This document shows positions 34,302 to 43,829 of a stretch of DNA of 64,000 nucleotides, in pieces. Every line of letters begins with the position of its first letter. Position 1 is the first letter of the stretch. The DNA is from JACKII01 sp965202745. GTDB lineage: Bacteria; Pseudomonadota; Alphaproteobacteria; Bin95. The notes below the pieces were generated by a model that saw only the letters and a program-made list of their open reading frames with translations, made no database searches and had not been told where the DNA came from. The position numbers were made by a program, and so were the translations under genes. The stretch lies in the NCBI GenBank assembly GCA_965202745.1, contig CBDBCB010000019.1:496001-560000 (forward strand), given 5' to 3'.

Positions 34302-36068
34302 ATGACGCAAGAGCGTATGTCTGGTGCCGCCATGATCATCAAGGCGCTGGTGGAGCAAGGAGTTGACTCCGTTTTTGGTTATCCCGGTGGCGCGGTGCTT
34401 CCGGTCTACGACGAGATTTTCAAGCAGAATCAAGTGCGTCACTTCCTTGCTCGCCAGGAAGGCGGCGCAGTGCATGCAGCGGAAGGCTATGCGCGCTCCA
34501 GCGGTAAAGTCGGCGTGGTGCTGGTAACTTCCGGTCCAGGTGCAACCAACGCTGTTACTGGCCTGACCGACGCACTGATGGACTCGATCCCGATTGTATG
34601 TCTTTGCGGCCAGGTTCCTACCCATCTAATTGGCAATGACGCCTTTCAGGAGGCAGATACAACTGGTATTACGCGTCCCTGCACCAAGCACAGCTACCTG
34701 GTGAAAAACGTCAACGATTTGGCGCGTGTCATACATGAGGCGTTTCACGTCGCACGCAGTGGCCGCCCCGGTCCGGTGGTGATCGACATCCCGAAGGACG
34801 TGCAGTTCGCGGATGGCGATTACATGAGCGCGGAGCAGTCTGTGCACCGCTCGTACAATCCACGGCGGGAGCCGGCGGAGGGCAAGATCGATGAAGCCCT
34901 GGCCATGCTGGCGGCAGCGGGACGGCCGATCTTTTACGTTGGCGGTGGCGTGATTAATGCCGGGTCTTCGGCATCGGAAGACCTCGTCAAGCTGGTGCAC
35001 GCTACCGGTTATCCCTGCACGCAAACGTTGATGGGGCTGGGCGCTTTCCCTGGTTCCGATCCGCTGTCGGTTGGCATGTTGGGAATGCACGGCATGTACG
35101 AAGCTAACATGGCGATGCATCAGTCTGATTTGATCATCGCTGTTGGCGCGCGCTTCGATGACCGTGTCACCGGGCGCTTGGATGCCTTTGCCCCGACGGC
35201 GAAAAAAATCCACATCGATATAGATCCCTCGTCGATCAACAAGAACGTGCCTGTAGATTTGGCGGTCATCGGCGATTGCGGCGTGGTGCTCAGCCAGTTG
35301 CTGGCCGGTTGGAATGCTAAGGGCCTGACCGCCAAAGGGGCAGAGCTTGCCAATTGGTGGGAACGGATCAAAGGTTGGCAGGAGCGCAAATGCCTCGCGT
35401 ATCGCCAAGAAGGCGAGGTGATCAAACCGCAATACGCCCTGGAACGGTTGCAGGCGGCGCTTGACGCAGACAAGCGTGATTCCTTTATCACGACGGAAGT
35501 GGGCCAGCACCAAATGTGGGCGGCCCAATATCTGAAATTAGAGAAGCCTAACCACTGGATGACGTCCGGCGGGCTGGGCACCATGGGCTATGGTCTGCCC
35601 GCCGCTATTGGCGTGCAGGTGGCAAATCCGGACGCCCTGGTGGTGGATGTGTCTGGCGAGGCATCGTTCCTGATGAACATGCAGGAAATGTCGTCTGCCG
35701 CGCAGTACAGCCTGCCGATCAAAGTTTTTATTCTGAACAATGAATGGATGGGGATGGTGCGGCAGTGGCAGGAGCTGCTGCATGGTGCCCGTTATGCTGA
35801 GAGTTATACGGCGTCGCTGCCCGACTTTGTGAAACTGGCGGAATCCTTCGGCTGGACCGGCCTTCGGGCAACCTCGGCCGACCAACTGGACGACGTGATT
35901 GCCAAGATGATTGCCGCGGATGGTCCGGTGATCGCGGACATCTGTATTGCCAAAGACGAGAACTGCTTCCCGATGATTCCGTCAGGCGCGGCGCATTGCG
36001 ACATGCTGATGGGACCCGAAGATAGGGCAGAACGGCCTGTCTCTGAAGATGGGATGGTTCTCGTTTAA
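34302..36068 (+). CDS. ilvB: acetolactate synthase large subunit
   Basis: A 588-residue thiamine-diphosphate enzyme catalysing the first common step of valine, leucine and isoleucine synthesis. FGYPGGAVLPVYDE starts the Pyr domain, and the catalytic Glu is in RQEGGAVHAAEGYARSSG. GARFDDRVTGRLD belongs to the FAD-binding middle domain. The PP domain has GLGTMGYGLPAAIG and the Mg/ThDP motif VSGEASFLMNMQEM, in the alphaproteobacterial GEAS form. It starts an ilvB-ilvN-ilvC series on the same strand. No clear leader peptide or attenuator was seen in the 92 bases upstream. Confidence 0.97.
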   Translation: MTQERMSGAAMIIKALVEQGVDSVFGYPGGAVLPVYDEIFKQNQVRHFLARQEGGAVHAAEGYARSSGKVGVVLVTSGPGATNAVTGLTDALMDSIPIVCLCGQVPTHLIGNDAFQEADTTGITRPCTKHSYLVKNVNDLARVIHEAFHVARSGRPGPVVIDIPKDVQFADGDYMSAEQSVHRSYNPRREPAEGKIDEALAMLAAAGRPIFYVGGGVINAGSSASEDLVKLVHATGYPCTQTLMGLGAFPGSDPLSVGMLGMHGMYEANMAMHQSDLIIAVGARFDDRVTGRLDAFAPTAKKIHIDIDPSSINKNVPVDLAVIGDCGVVLSQLLAGWNAKGLTAKGAELANWWERIKGWQERKCLAYRQEGEVIKPQYALERLQAALDADKRDSFITTEVGQHQMWAAQYLKLEKPNHWMTSGGLGTMGYGLPAAIGVQVANPDALVVDVSGEASFLMNMQEMSSAAQYSLPIKVFILNNEWMGMVRQWQELLHGARYAESYTASLPDFVKLAESFGWTGLRATSADQLDDVIAKMIAADGPVIADICIAKDENCFPMIPSGAAHCDMLMGPEDRAERPVSEDGMVLV

Positions 36069-36119
36069 CCGCAGAAGGTGGCAGGCGCTCCAGCCTGTCG
36101 GGAACATCCATGAAAACGA

Positions 36120-36659
36120 ATGCAGGCGCGTGCCGCGCCGGAGGCTTTGTTGAGTACTGACAATATTGAACAGCACACAATCTCGGTTCTGGTCGACAAT
36201 GAACCGGGTGTGCTGGCACGGGTAATCGGACTGTTTTCTGGTCGTGGCTACAATATCGAGAGCCTGACCGTAGCGGAGGTAAATCCGGCGGAGCATCTGT
36301 CCAGGATTACCGTGGTTACCTCTGGAACACCTATGATTATCGAGCAGATCAAGGCTCAGCTTTCGCGGTTGGTACCAGTACACACCGTGTCTGATCTGAC
36401 CGAAGAGGGACCATTTGTCAGCCGCGAACTCGCACTGGTAAAAGTCGTGGGCAAGGGCGAGCATCGGGTTGAAGCATTACGCATCGCGGATGTTTTTCGC
36501 GCCAATGCGGTTGACTCTACGGCGGAGTCCTTTGTCTTTGAAATCACCGGATCTGGCGAGAAAGTAAACGCTTTTATCGACCTGATGCGGCCGCTTGGCA
36601 TGATGGATGTAGCCCGCACGGGCTCCGCTGCCATTGCGCGCGGCATCAAGGGGTATTAG
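36120..36659 (+). CDS. ilvN: acetolactate synthase small (regulatory) subunit
   Basis: A 179-residue protein. ISVLVDNEPGVLARVIGLFSGRGYNIESLTVAE is the ACT domain (residues 21-53) that binds valine for feedback control. The C-terminal half (ELALVKVVGKGEHRVEALRIADVFRA) stimulates the catalytic subunit. Length is at the upper end of the family because of about 20 extra N-terminal residues; a start inside this stretch, at TTG for LSTDN, is possible. It lies 51 bases after ilvB. Confidence 0.96.
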   Translation: MQARAAPEALLSTDNIEQHTISVLVDNEPGVLARVIGLFSGRGYNIESLTVAEVNPAEHLSRITVVTSGTPMIIEQIKAQLSRLVPVHTVSDLTEEGPFVSRELALVKVVGKGEHRVEALRIADVFRANAVDSTAESFVFEITGSGEKVNAFIDLMRPLGMMDVARTGSAAIARGIKGY

Positions 36660-36764
36660 AAGCCTCGGCCAAGCCTTACCGGCCAGCACCGCTGGCCAAT
36701 CCCCCAAGAACACCGGCGCTGCCAAAAGCGGCGCATGAATTTCTAGTGAAGAGGAATGAACTCC

Positions 36765-37790
36765 ATGTCCATGCGCGTCTACTATGATCGCGACGCCGAT
36801 CTGAACCTGATCAAAGGCAAGAAAGTTGCCATTCTGGGCTATGGCTCCCAGGGCCATGCCCATGCCAATAACCTGCGCGATAGCGGTGTTGCGGACATGG
36901 TTGTTGGCCTGCGTCCCGGCTCCGGCAGCGCGCCGAAGGCTGAGGGTGCTGGCTTCAAGGTAATGGCCCCGGCAGATGCCGCTGCGTGGGCTGATGTGGT
37001 CATGATGCTGACCCCGGACGAGGGCCAGGCTGCGCTCTACGAGCAGGATATCGTCAACAACATCCGCCCCGGCGCGGCGCTGTGCGTGGCGCACGGTCTG
37101 TCGATCCATTTTAACCTGATCAACCCGCGTTCCGACATCGACGTGTTCATGGTCGCGCCGAAGGGCCCCGGCCACTTGGTGCGCAGCGAGTATGTGCGCG
37201 GTGCCGGTGTGCCGTCGCTGATCGCCATCCACCAGGATGCGAGCGGCAACTGCCACGATCTGGCCATGTCCTATGCCTGCGCCAATGGCGGCGGCCGTGC
37301 GGCCATTATCGAGACCACCTTCAAGGAAGAGTGCGAAACCGACCTGTTCGGCGAGCAGACCGTGCTTTGCGGTGGCCTGACTGCCCTGATCCAGGCTGGC
37401 TTCGAAACCCTGGTTGAAGCCGGTTATGCGCCGGAAATGGCCTATTTCGAGTGCGTACACGAAGTGAAGCTGATAGTGGACCTGATCTACGAAGGCGGCA
37501 TGGCCGGTATGCGCTACTCCGTTTCCAACACGGCTGAGTATGGCGACTACACCCGCGGGCCGCGCATCATCGATGCGTCGGTTAAGGAGCGCATGAAAGA
37601 GGTTCTGTCCGAAATCCAGCGCGGCGAATTCAGCCGTGAGTGGGTGCTGGAGAACGCAGCCGGTCAGACCAGCTTCAAAGCCAAGCGCCGCATCGGTGCC
37701 GAGCATGAGCTGGAGGAGGTCGGCTCCAAGCTGCGCGCCATGATGCCGTGGATCGGCGAGAACGCGCTGGTCGACAAAGACAAGAACTAA
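36765..37790 (+). CDS. ilvC: ketol-acid reductoisomerase (NADP-dependent)
   Basis: A 341-residue class I enzyme that converts acetolactate to dihydroxyisovalerate. Rossmann motif VAILGYGSQGHAHANNLRDSG; the catalytic His in VAHGLSIHF; metal ligands in the segment TFKEECETDLFGEQTVLCGG; and CVHEVKLIVDLIYEGG. Start: ATG 36765 gives GAGG about 10 bases upstream; the frame opens at ATG 36756, where the same GAGG would be too close. It lies 105 bases after ilvN and is followed by two terminators, so the ilv operon ends here. Confidence 0.97.
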   Translation: MSMRVYYDRDADLNLIKGKKVAILGYGSQGHAHANNLRDSGVADMVVGLRPGSGSAPKAEGAGFKVMAPADAAAWADVVMMLTPDEGQAALYEQDIVNNIRPGAALCVAHGLSIHFNLINPRSDIDVFMVAPKGPGHLVRSEYVRGAGVPSLIAIHQDASGNCHDLAMSYACANGGGRAAIIETTFKEECETDLFGEQTVLCGGLTALIQAGFETLVEAGYAPEMAYFECVHEVKLIVDLIYEGGMAGMRYSVSNTAEYGDYTRGPRIIDASVKERMKEVLSEIQRGEFSREWVLENAAGQTSFKAKRRIGAEHELEEVGSKLRAMMPWIGENALVDKDKN

Positions 37791-37800
37791 CAGAAAATTC

Positions 37801-37826
37801 GGGGCGCGGCTGCGTCCCGTCTTTTT
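37801..37826 (+). terminator. first terminator after ilvC
   Basis: GGGGCGC / GCGTCCC stem (7 pairs, one G-U) with a GGCT loop and a GTCTTTTT tail, 11 bases after the ilvC stop. Confidence 0.8.
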
Positions 37827-37835
37827 GAACGGCGG

Positions 37836-37865
37836 CAGCGCGGCTATATCTGGCCGCGCTGTTTT
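37836..37865 (+). terminator. second terminator after ilvC
   Basis: A perfect 9-bp stem CAGCGCGGC / GCCGCGCTG with an 8-base loop and a TTTT tail. It stands 10 bases after the first terminator and insulates mreB from ilv transcription. Confidence 0.82.
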
Positions 37866-37921
37866 CCGTTTGCACCGCCGCCAATAATGGCCGGTGGGCA
37901 GATGGGTTAAAGTGAGGTCGC

Positions 37922-38956
37922 ATGTTTTCCGCACTACTCGGTCTGTTGAGCCAGGATTTGGCTATCGATCTCGGGACGGCGAATACACTGGTCTTTGTGG
38001 CTGGCCGGGGCATCGTGCTGGATGAGCCGTCTGTGGTGGCGGTCAAAGATGTCCGCGGCAGGCAGCAGGTGATCGCGGTCGGTGAGGAAGCCAAGATGAT
38101 GCTGGGCCGCACACCAGGCAATATCGAGGCAATCCGGCCCTTGCGCGACGGCGTGATTGCCGACTTTGAAGCGGCGGAAGAGATGATCAAGTATTTCATC
38201 CGCAAGGTTCACAACCGGCGGAGCTTTGTCTCGCCCCAGGTGATTGTTTGCGTGCCTTCTGGCGCAACAGAGGTTGAGCGCCGCGCGATTACCGATAGCG
38301 CCTTGGGCGCCGGCGCCAGGCGAGTTCACCTGATAGAGGAACCCATGGCCGCGGCGATTGGCGCTGGCCTGCCGGTGACGGAACCCTCCGGCTCCATGGT
38401 GGTCGATATTGGCGGCGGTACGACCGAAGTTGCGGTGGTCTCACTGGGAGGGATCGTGTATTCGCGGTCAGTCAGAGTTGGCGGCGACAAGATGGACGAG
38501 GCGATCATCGCCTATGTGCGCCGCCAGTTTAACTTGCTGCTTGGCGAGTCTACGGCGGAACGGATCAAGATCAGTATCGGGTCCGCCAGTGTGCCGGTTG
38601 ACCGGGAAGAGCGGCGCGCGGTGGTGCGCGGCAGAGACCTAATGAACGGTGTACCGCGCGAAGTGATTATGACCGAATCCCAGGTTGCCGAAGCATTGTC
38701 AGAGCCCGTCTCGCAGATTGTTGAGGCGGTTCGGGGTGCCCTGGAGCACACCGCGCCGGAATTGGCGGCTGATATTGTGGACAAAGGCATCGTGCTGACT
38801 GGCGGCGGTGGCTTGCTGCCAAACCTGGATGAGGTGCTGGGCGAGGCGACTGGCCTGCCCGTAGCGATTGCTGAAGACCCGCTCTCTTGTGTAGTAGTGG
38901 GCGGCGGACGGTGCCTTGAGGAGCGGCACGCCTTGCAAGGCGTGTTGAGCGACTAA
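37922..38956 (+). CDS. mreB: rod-shape determining protein MreB
   Basis: A 344-residue actin homologue that polymerises under the inner membrane and guides the elongasome. LAIDLGTANTLVFVAGRGIVLDEPSVVA is phosphate loop 1. VIVCVPSGATEVERRAI and EEPMAAAIGAGLPV precede phosphate loop 2 (MVVDIGGGTTEVAVVSLGG). GIVLTGGGGLLPNLDEVL is the adenosine-binding motif. Length is typical. It heads the mreB-mreC-mreD-mrdA-rodA cluster but is separated from mreC by 146 bases containing palindromic repeats. Confidence 0.97.
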   Translation: MFSALLGLLSQDLAIDLGTANTLVFVAGRGIVLDEPSVVAVKDVRGRQQVIAVGEEAKMMLGRTPGNIEAIRPLRDGVIADFEAAEEMIKYFIRKVHNRRSFVSPQVIVCVPSGATEVERRAITDSALGAGARRVHLIEEPMAAAIGAGLPVTEPSGSMVVDIGGGTTEVAVVSLGGIVYSRSVRVGGDKMDEAIIAYVRRQFNLLLGESTAERIKISIGSASVPVDREERRAVVRGRDLMNGVPREVIMTESQVAEALSEPVSQIVEAVRGALEHTAPELAADIVDKGIVLTGGGGLLPNLDEVLGEATGLPVAIAEDPLSCVVVGGGRCLEERHALQGVLSD

Positions 38957-39012
38957 AGCATCGCCGGTTCAAATTGAATCGCTTACGCGATCAATTTGCC
39001 GGGTAAGATGCT
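38957..39012. repeat. intergenic palindromic element A between mreB and mreC
   Basis: Ends AGCATC / GATGCT enclose nested inverted pairs CAAATTGA / TCAATTTG around TCGCT-TA-CGCGA, directly after the mreB stop. No T-run follows, so it is not a classical terminator. It resembles dispersed alphaproteobacterial palindromes, which I recall only in outline. Confidence 0.65.
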
Positions 39013-39026
39013 CTAACCTGCAGATT

Positions 39027-39069
39027 TAGAGCAGATTCACCCGATCCAAACGTGTCGGGATCTGCTCTA
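39027..39069. repeat. intergenic palindromic element B between mreB and mreC
   Basis: TAGAGCAGAT (39027-39036) and ATCTGCTCTA (39060-39069) are a perfect 10-base inverted repeat. Inside it, CACCCGA and a matching TCGGG form an inner stem. It lies 33 bases before the mreC start and may affect its mRNA. Confidence 0.75.
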
Positions 39070-39102
39070 GAATTGACCCCGATCCGGCGTCAAGGGAGCC
39101 GC

Positions 39103-40002
39103 ATGGACGACTATCTCCAACGTCTAGGCGAATTGGTCGACGAAGGCCTGCGGACCGCGGCGCGAACCGCCCGGCGTTTGGCCTATGTGGGCTTTGCCCT
39201 GTTGGCTTTCGGCCTGGTTCTAGTCGGCAAGATTGATGCGCGCCTGATCGATGGTATGCGGGCGTTCGTTGCCGATGCCACCGCGCCGGCCCTGGATGTT
39301 TTCTCCTACCCTCTAACTGTCGCTCACGACCTGTTGCAGGATTTGCAGGGCTTTAGTGACCTGCGGGATGAGAACAAGCGGTTGCGGGAGGAAAATGGCA
39401 AGTTGGCGCAATTGCGGCTGGCAGCCCATCGTCTCAAACAGGAGAATGACAGTCTGCACCGTTTGATGCGCTTTGATCCGGGTCCTAAAGCGCAATCGAT
39501 CTCGACCAGGGTTGTTGCCGATACCGGCGGCTTGTTCGCGCGCAGTGTGATGGTGCATGTGGGCAGCGAACATGGCTTGCGACCCGGTCTGGCGGTCATC
39601 GGTGCGAACGGCCTTATCGGGCGGGTGCAGAGCGTCGGCACGCGTGCGGCGCGCGTATTGTTGATAACCGATCTGAACTCCAAAATCCCTGTCGCCATTG
39701 GTGAAGGACGATTGCGGGCGATCATGAGCGGGCGCAACGATGCCTCACCCATGCTAGAATTCTTTACCTCCGACGAACAGCCGGATGCGGGCGCGCTGGT
39801 GGTGACGTCGGGCGATGGTGCGGTCTTTCACCCTGGCCTGCCGATCGGTGTCGCCAAAAGTGACGGCACCGGTGGCTGGCGGGTAAGACCGTTTATCAAC
39901 TGGAACCTGCTCGACTTTGTCCGGGTCGTGGATTATGGCCGCGGACCGGAACTGGATTTGGCGGAACGGCAAGGCATTGGAGAGCAGGGGATAGGGCAAT
40001 GA
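39103..40002 (+). CDS. mreC: rod-shape determining protein MreC
   Basis: A 299-residue bitopic protein. It has a short cytoplasmic N-terminus, a membrane helix at about residues 24-40 (YVGFALLAFGLVLVG), and a periplasmic coiled coil at about 85-130 (DLRDENKRLREENGKLAQLR). A beta-barrel region follows (VVADTGGLFARSVMVHVGSEHGLRPGLAVIGANGLIGRV). It links MreB to PBP2 in the elongasome. ATG 39103 is preferred because GGGAG precedes it closely. The stop overlaps the mreD start by 4 bases (ATGA). Confidence 0.95.
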   Translation: MDDYLQRLGELVDEGLRTAARTARRLAYVGFALLAFGLVLVGKIDARLIDGMRAFVADATAPALDVFSYPLTVAHDLLQDLQGFSDLRDENKRLREENGKLAQLRLAAHRLKQENDSLHRLMRFDPGPKAQSISTRVVADTGGLFARSVMVHVGSEHGLRPGLAVIGANGLIGRVQSVGTRAARVLLITDLNSKIPVAIGEGRLRAIMSGRNDASPMLEFFTSDEQPDAGALVVTSGDGAVFHPGLPIGVAKSDGTGGWRVRPFINWNLLDFVRVVDYGRGPELDLAERQGIGEQGIGQ

Positions 40003-40511
40003 CTGCTTTGGACCACGGCATCACCGACCGCGTCTGGCACACCGCATTGCCTGGCGTTATTGCAACAGCCTTCATCCTGGGACTGACGGCACCTAGTCCG
40101 GTGCCCAACGCGCTATTGCCGGATTTTGTTCTGATGCTGGTTTATGTCGCCGCTACTTTCCGGGCAGACGCTTTTCCGGTCTGGCTGTGCTTTCTGTTGG
40201 GACTGATCGCGGACTTGTTGGGGTCGACGCCGCCAGGGATGCAGGCGGTAACGTTTGTTCTGCTGCAGGGCTTTGCCAGCAGCCAACGCCGCCATTTGGG
40301 GCTTGTCCAGTTCTTGTGGAGCGGGTTTGTGCTGGTGGCAGGCATTACCATGCTGTTTCGTTGGGGGTTGTTGTCGGCTTATCACGCGGCGTGGCTGGAT
40401 CCGGAGCCATTGGTGAGTAATGCGGTCATATCGGTCCTGGCGTTTCCCTTGGTTTCCTATCCATTGCAATGGCTGATCGGAGGGGGGCGGCATGCCAAGC
40501 GGCGCACTTGA
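39999..40511 (+). CDS. mreD: rod-shape determining protein MreD
   Basis: A 170-residue membrane protein with about five hydrophobic segments. The family-like piece WLCFLLGLIADLLGSTPPGMQAVTF lies near residues 68-92. It overlaps mreC by 4 bases and mrdA by 20, which indicates translational coupling. MreD has little sequence identity across species, so the call rests on size, topology and its place between mreC and mrdA. Confidence 0.93.
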   Translation: MTALDHGITDRVWHTALPGVIATAFILGLTAPSPVPNALLPDFVLMLVYVAATFRADAFPVWLCFLLGLIADLLGSTPPGMQAVTFVLLQGFASSQRRHLGLVQFLWSGFVLVAGITMLFRWGLLSAYHAAWLDPEPLVSNAVISVLAFPLVSYPLQWLIGGGRHAKRRT

Positions 40512-42324
40512 ACGGCGGACCGAAGAGCGCCGCAAGCAGATATCGCGGCGAGCTTTGCTGCTGGGAGCGGCGCAGTTGGGTGCTTTCGGGCTGTTGGCCG
40601 GACGCATGTATCAATTGCAGGTGTTGGAGTCCGAGCGCTACACCACGCTCGCCGACAAAAACCGTATCGGCCTCCGGTTGGAGGTCGCGCCAAGAGGCCT
40701 GATTCTTGACCGGCATGATAGGCCGCTGGCCCTGAACCGCACCACATACCGCATTGCCGTGGTACCCGAAGTGGCCGGCGATTTGGCCATGGGGCTGGAA
40801 CGGCTGAACAAGCTCGTGCCCTTGGCCGACGAGCGGCGCGTCAAAGTCTTGGAACAGGCCCGCCGGCAACGCTCGTTCGTGCCGGTAATTGCCTACGACA
40901 ACCTTACCTGGATCGAGATTGCCCGCATCGGCGTCAACAGCCCCGATTTGCCGGGCGTGGAAATTTCGGCAACTCAGCAGCGCGTCTATCCCGAGCGGGA
41001 AATGGGTGCCCACATTATCGGCTATGTGGGCGCAGTGGCGAAGCATGAACTGACCGGTGACCCTGTGCTGTCCTTGCCTGACTTCCGGATCGGCAAGTCG
41101 GGCGTCGAGAAGGTGTACGACCTGAAGCTGCGAGGAGAGGCAGGCCGGCGTATGGTGGAGGTCAACGCGGTGGGCCGAACCATCCGCGAGTTGGACCGGA
41201 CACCGGAAAGTGCAGGCAACACGTTGCGGCTGTCACTTGACACCCACTTGCAACGCTTCTCTGCCGATGCCTTTGGCGAGGAAACCGGGGCGGCGGTGAT
41301 TATGGATGCCGATGATGGTGAAGTGCTGGCGATGGTCTCCCGTCCGACCTTCGATCCGGACCTTTTTACCAACGGTATCAGTCAGAAGGACTGGGACGCG
41401 TTGCTGGCAGCGCCCCATGCGCCGTTGGTGAATAAAGCGATAGCCGGGCAATACGCGCCAGGCTCGACATTTAAGATGGTCGTGGCGTTAGCAGCACTGG
41501 AATCCGGCCTGGTGACGGCAAAAACAGCGTTTCACTGTCCAGGGTTTTTGGAGCTGGGGAAGGGGCGCTTTCACTGCTGGCATCGCGGCGGCCACGGCAA
41601 GGTCGACCTGCATTCGGGCATCGTGGAGTCCTGCGACGTGTACTTCTACGAGGTTGCGCGTCGCGTCGGTATCGACCGGATTGCGGCGATGGCGCGGAAA
41701 CTGGGCTTTGGCAGTCCGTTGGGGATCGATCTGCCGGGCGAACTATCCGGGTTGATGCCCGACAAAGCCTGGAAGCGGCGGCGCTTTGATCAGCCCTGGC
41801 AGATCGGAGAAAGCCTGATTGCCGGCATTGGCCAGGGATATGTGCTGGCAACGCCCCTGCAACTGGCCGTAATGACGGCGCGTCTGGTCAATGGTGGCCA
41901 TGCCGTGGTGCCGAGGCTTACCAAAGGCACAGGCCAAAGACCGGACATATCCGGCATGGGTATCAATCCGGCCAATATTGAGCCGGTCATCCGGGCAATG
42001 GTCGGCGTCACGACGGAGGCGAAAGGCACCGCGCGTGCCTCTCAAATCCCTGCGCCCGCCATGCAGATGGGGGGCAAGACGGGCACCAGCCAGGTGCGCA
42101 GGATTACCGCGCGTGAGCGCCGGTCCGGCGTTCTGACCAACCAGGAGCGTCCGCGGGAACACCGGGATCATGCTCTGTTCGTTGGGTTCGCACCGATTTT
42201 GAAACCGAAATACGTCACCGCGGTCATTGTGGAGCATGGCGGTGGCGGTTCGAAGACCGCGGCGCCAATTGCCCGGGATCTGTTGCTGGAAACCCAGCTC
42301 CATCTGGGCGGTAAACCAGCATGA
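40492..42324 (+). CDS. mrdA: penicillin-binding protein 2 (elongasome transpeptidase)
   Basis: A 610-residue class B PBP. One membrane helix near residues 23-38 (LLLGAAQLGAFGLLAG) is followed by the pedestal domain. In the transpeptidase domain the active-site Ser is in APGSTFKMVVAL (SxxK). The second motif is in SGIVESCDVYFYE (Ser-Cys-Asp) and the third is GGKTGTSQV (KTG). It cross-links peptidoglycan during lateral growth with RodA, encoded directly downstream with a 4-base overlap. The start is inside the end of mreD. Confidence 0.97.
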   Translation: MPSGALERRTEERRKQISRRALLLGAAQLGAFGLLAGRMYQLQVLESERYTTLADKNRIGLRLEVAPRGLILDRHDRPLALNRTTYRIAVVPEVAGDLAMGLERLNKLVPLADERRVKVLEQARRQRSFVPVIAYDNLTWIEIARIGVNSPDLPGVEISATQQRVYPEREMGAHIIGYVGAVAKHELTGDPVLSLPDFRIGKSGVEKVYDLKLRGEAGRRMVEVNAVGRTIRELDRTPESAGNTLRLSLDTHLQRFSADAFGEETGAAVIMDADDGEVLAMVSRPTFDPDLFTNGISQKDWDALLAAPHAPLVNKAIAGQYAPGSTFKMVVALAALESGLVTAKTAFHCPGFLELGKGRFHCWHRGGHGKVDLHSGIVESCDVYFYEVARRVGIDRIAAMARKLGFGSPLGIDLPGELSGLMPDKAWKRRRFDQPWQIGESLIAGIGQGYVLATPLQLAVMTARLVNGGHAVVPRLTKGTGQRPDISGMGINPANIEPVIRAMVGVTTEAKGTARASQIPAPAMQMGGKTGTSQVRRITARERRSGVLTNQERPREHRDHALFVGFAPILKPKYVTAVIVEHGGGGSKTAAPIARDLLLETQLHLGGKPA

Positions 42325-43496
42325 CAGCAGGAATTGGCTCTGTTCGGCGGCGTGCCTATACCCCGGATGAAACAATTTGGACGCGTATCTGGCGCCTGCA
42401 CTGGCCACTGATTTTACTGATCATTCTGATTGCGGGACTTGGGGTCGGTGTCCTTTATTCGGCTGCGGACGGGCAATGGTTCCCCTGGGCAGCGCCTCAG
42501 TTGGTGCGTTTCGGCGTCGGCTTTGCCATGATGCTGGCGATAGGCCTGATCGACCTGCAGTTCTGGTGGCGCATGGCCTATCCGATCTATGCCGTTTCCC
42601 TGTTGCTGCTGGGTATCGTGGAGTTCGCTGGGGTGGGCGACGGTGCGCAACGGTGGATCAATCTGGGCGTCATCAACCTGCAGCCATCGGAAGTGATGAA
42701 AATCTCTCTCGTGCTGGCGATGGCGCGTTACTTTCATGATTTGGATGAGAACCAGGTGAACCGGCTGATAGTGCTGGTGGTGCCGCTCGCGGTGACAGCG
42801 CTGCCGGTTCTGTTGGTGCTGCGCCAGCCTGATCTTGGTACAGCACTCATATTGGCGGCGTTGGGCGCCGGTAGCGTTTTTTTGGGCGGGCTTGCCTGGT
42901 GGAAATTTGCAGTGGCGGGCGCAATTGCCGGGGCGGTGGTGCCGGTAGCCTGGTCGTTCCTGCACGACTACCAGCATGACAGGGTGATGACCTTCCTGGA
43001 GCCCGAGCGTGACCCGCTGGGGGCAGGCTATCACATAGTCCAGTCAAAGATCGCGCTTGGATCCGGCGGGCCGTTCGGCAAGGGCTTTATGGAAGGCTCG
43101 CAGGCGCAGTTAAGCTTCCTGCCGGAAAAGCACACGGACTTTGTCTTCACCATGATGGCGGAGGAGTTCGGCTTTTTCGGCTCGATCTTCCTGCTGGGCC
43201 TCTATGCGCTGATCCTGTTCTATTGCTTCAGCATTGCCCTGCGCGCGCAAAGTGTGTTTGCGCGGATTCTGGCCTTGGGTGCGGCGCTTAACCTGTTCCT
43301 CTATGCGTTCATCAATATGGCGATGGTGATGGGCCTGCTGCCGGTTGTGGGCGTACCGCTGCCCATGGTCTCCTACGGTGGAACAGCGATGCTGACTCTG
43401 ATGATCGGGTTTGGCCTGGTGCAGTGCACGTCGGTGCACGGGGACAAGGAAATTGGCTTTGGCCAAATCGGTTATGGGACGAATATGCGGCGATGA
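42321..43496 (+). CDS. rodA: RodA (SEDS peptidoglycan glycosyltransferase)
   Basis: A 391-residue SEDS-family protein with about ten membrane segments. Conserved pieces: GAQRWINLGVINLQPSEVMKISLVLAMARYFHD (residue cue about 109-141), LRQPDLGTALILAALG, GPFGKGFMEGSQAQLSFLPEKHTDFVFTMMAEEFGF (the catalytic Asp region) and the end PVVGVPLPMVSYGGTAML. It polymerises glycan strands for the elongasome with PBP2. It ends the mre operon. A TTGGGGC / GCCCCAA hairpin lies just after its stop (43502-43522) without a T-run. Confidence 0.97.
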   Translation: MTAGIGSVRRRAYTPDETIWTRIWRLHWPLILLIILIAGLGVGVLYSAADGQWFPWAAPQLVRFGVGFAMMLAIGLIDLQFWWRMAYPIYAVSLLLLGIVEFAGVGDGAQRWINLGVINLQPSEVMKISLVLAMARYFHDLDENQVNRLIVLVVPLAVTALPVLLVLRQPDLGTALILAALGAGSVFLGGLAWWKFAVAGAIAGAVVPVAWSFLHDYQHDRVMTFLEPERDPLGAGYHIVQSKIALGSGGPFGKGFMEGSQAQLSFLPEKHTDFVFTMMAEEFGFFGSIFLLGLYALILFYCFSIALRAQSVFARILALGAALNLFLYAFINMAMVMGLLPVVGVPLPMVSYGGTAMLTLMIGFGLVQCTSVHGDKEIGFGQIGYGTNMRR

Positions 43497-43550
43497 AGTT
43501 TTGGGGCTCGACAGGCCCCAAGCCGTCTGGTAGTTAGCCCCTCCTTTGAT

Positions 43551-43626
<76 letters not shown>

Positions 43627-43829
43627 TACTCCCTAAATCAATACGCATCTCGCGCCCATGGTGGTCGTTTAAGCGCACATTCTGTGGCGAAATAGAGCGC
43701 GTGAGTATTGCATTATTTTAATAAGAAACTTCCTTATCGCTTTGAGGTTCTGAGACTAAAGACTAGGATTGTTACCGGAGCCGCCGGTCTGTCGGTTAAT
43801 CCCCAAGAATTTTGGAAGGAATACCCCCA

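Noticed and set aside
36477..37934. 485-codon minus-strand frame opposite ilvC
   Set aside because: Long only because of the codon bias of ilvC on the other strand; His/Gly/Asp-rich translation without family features.
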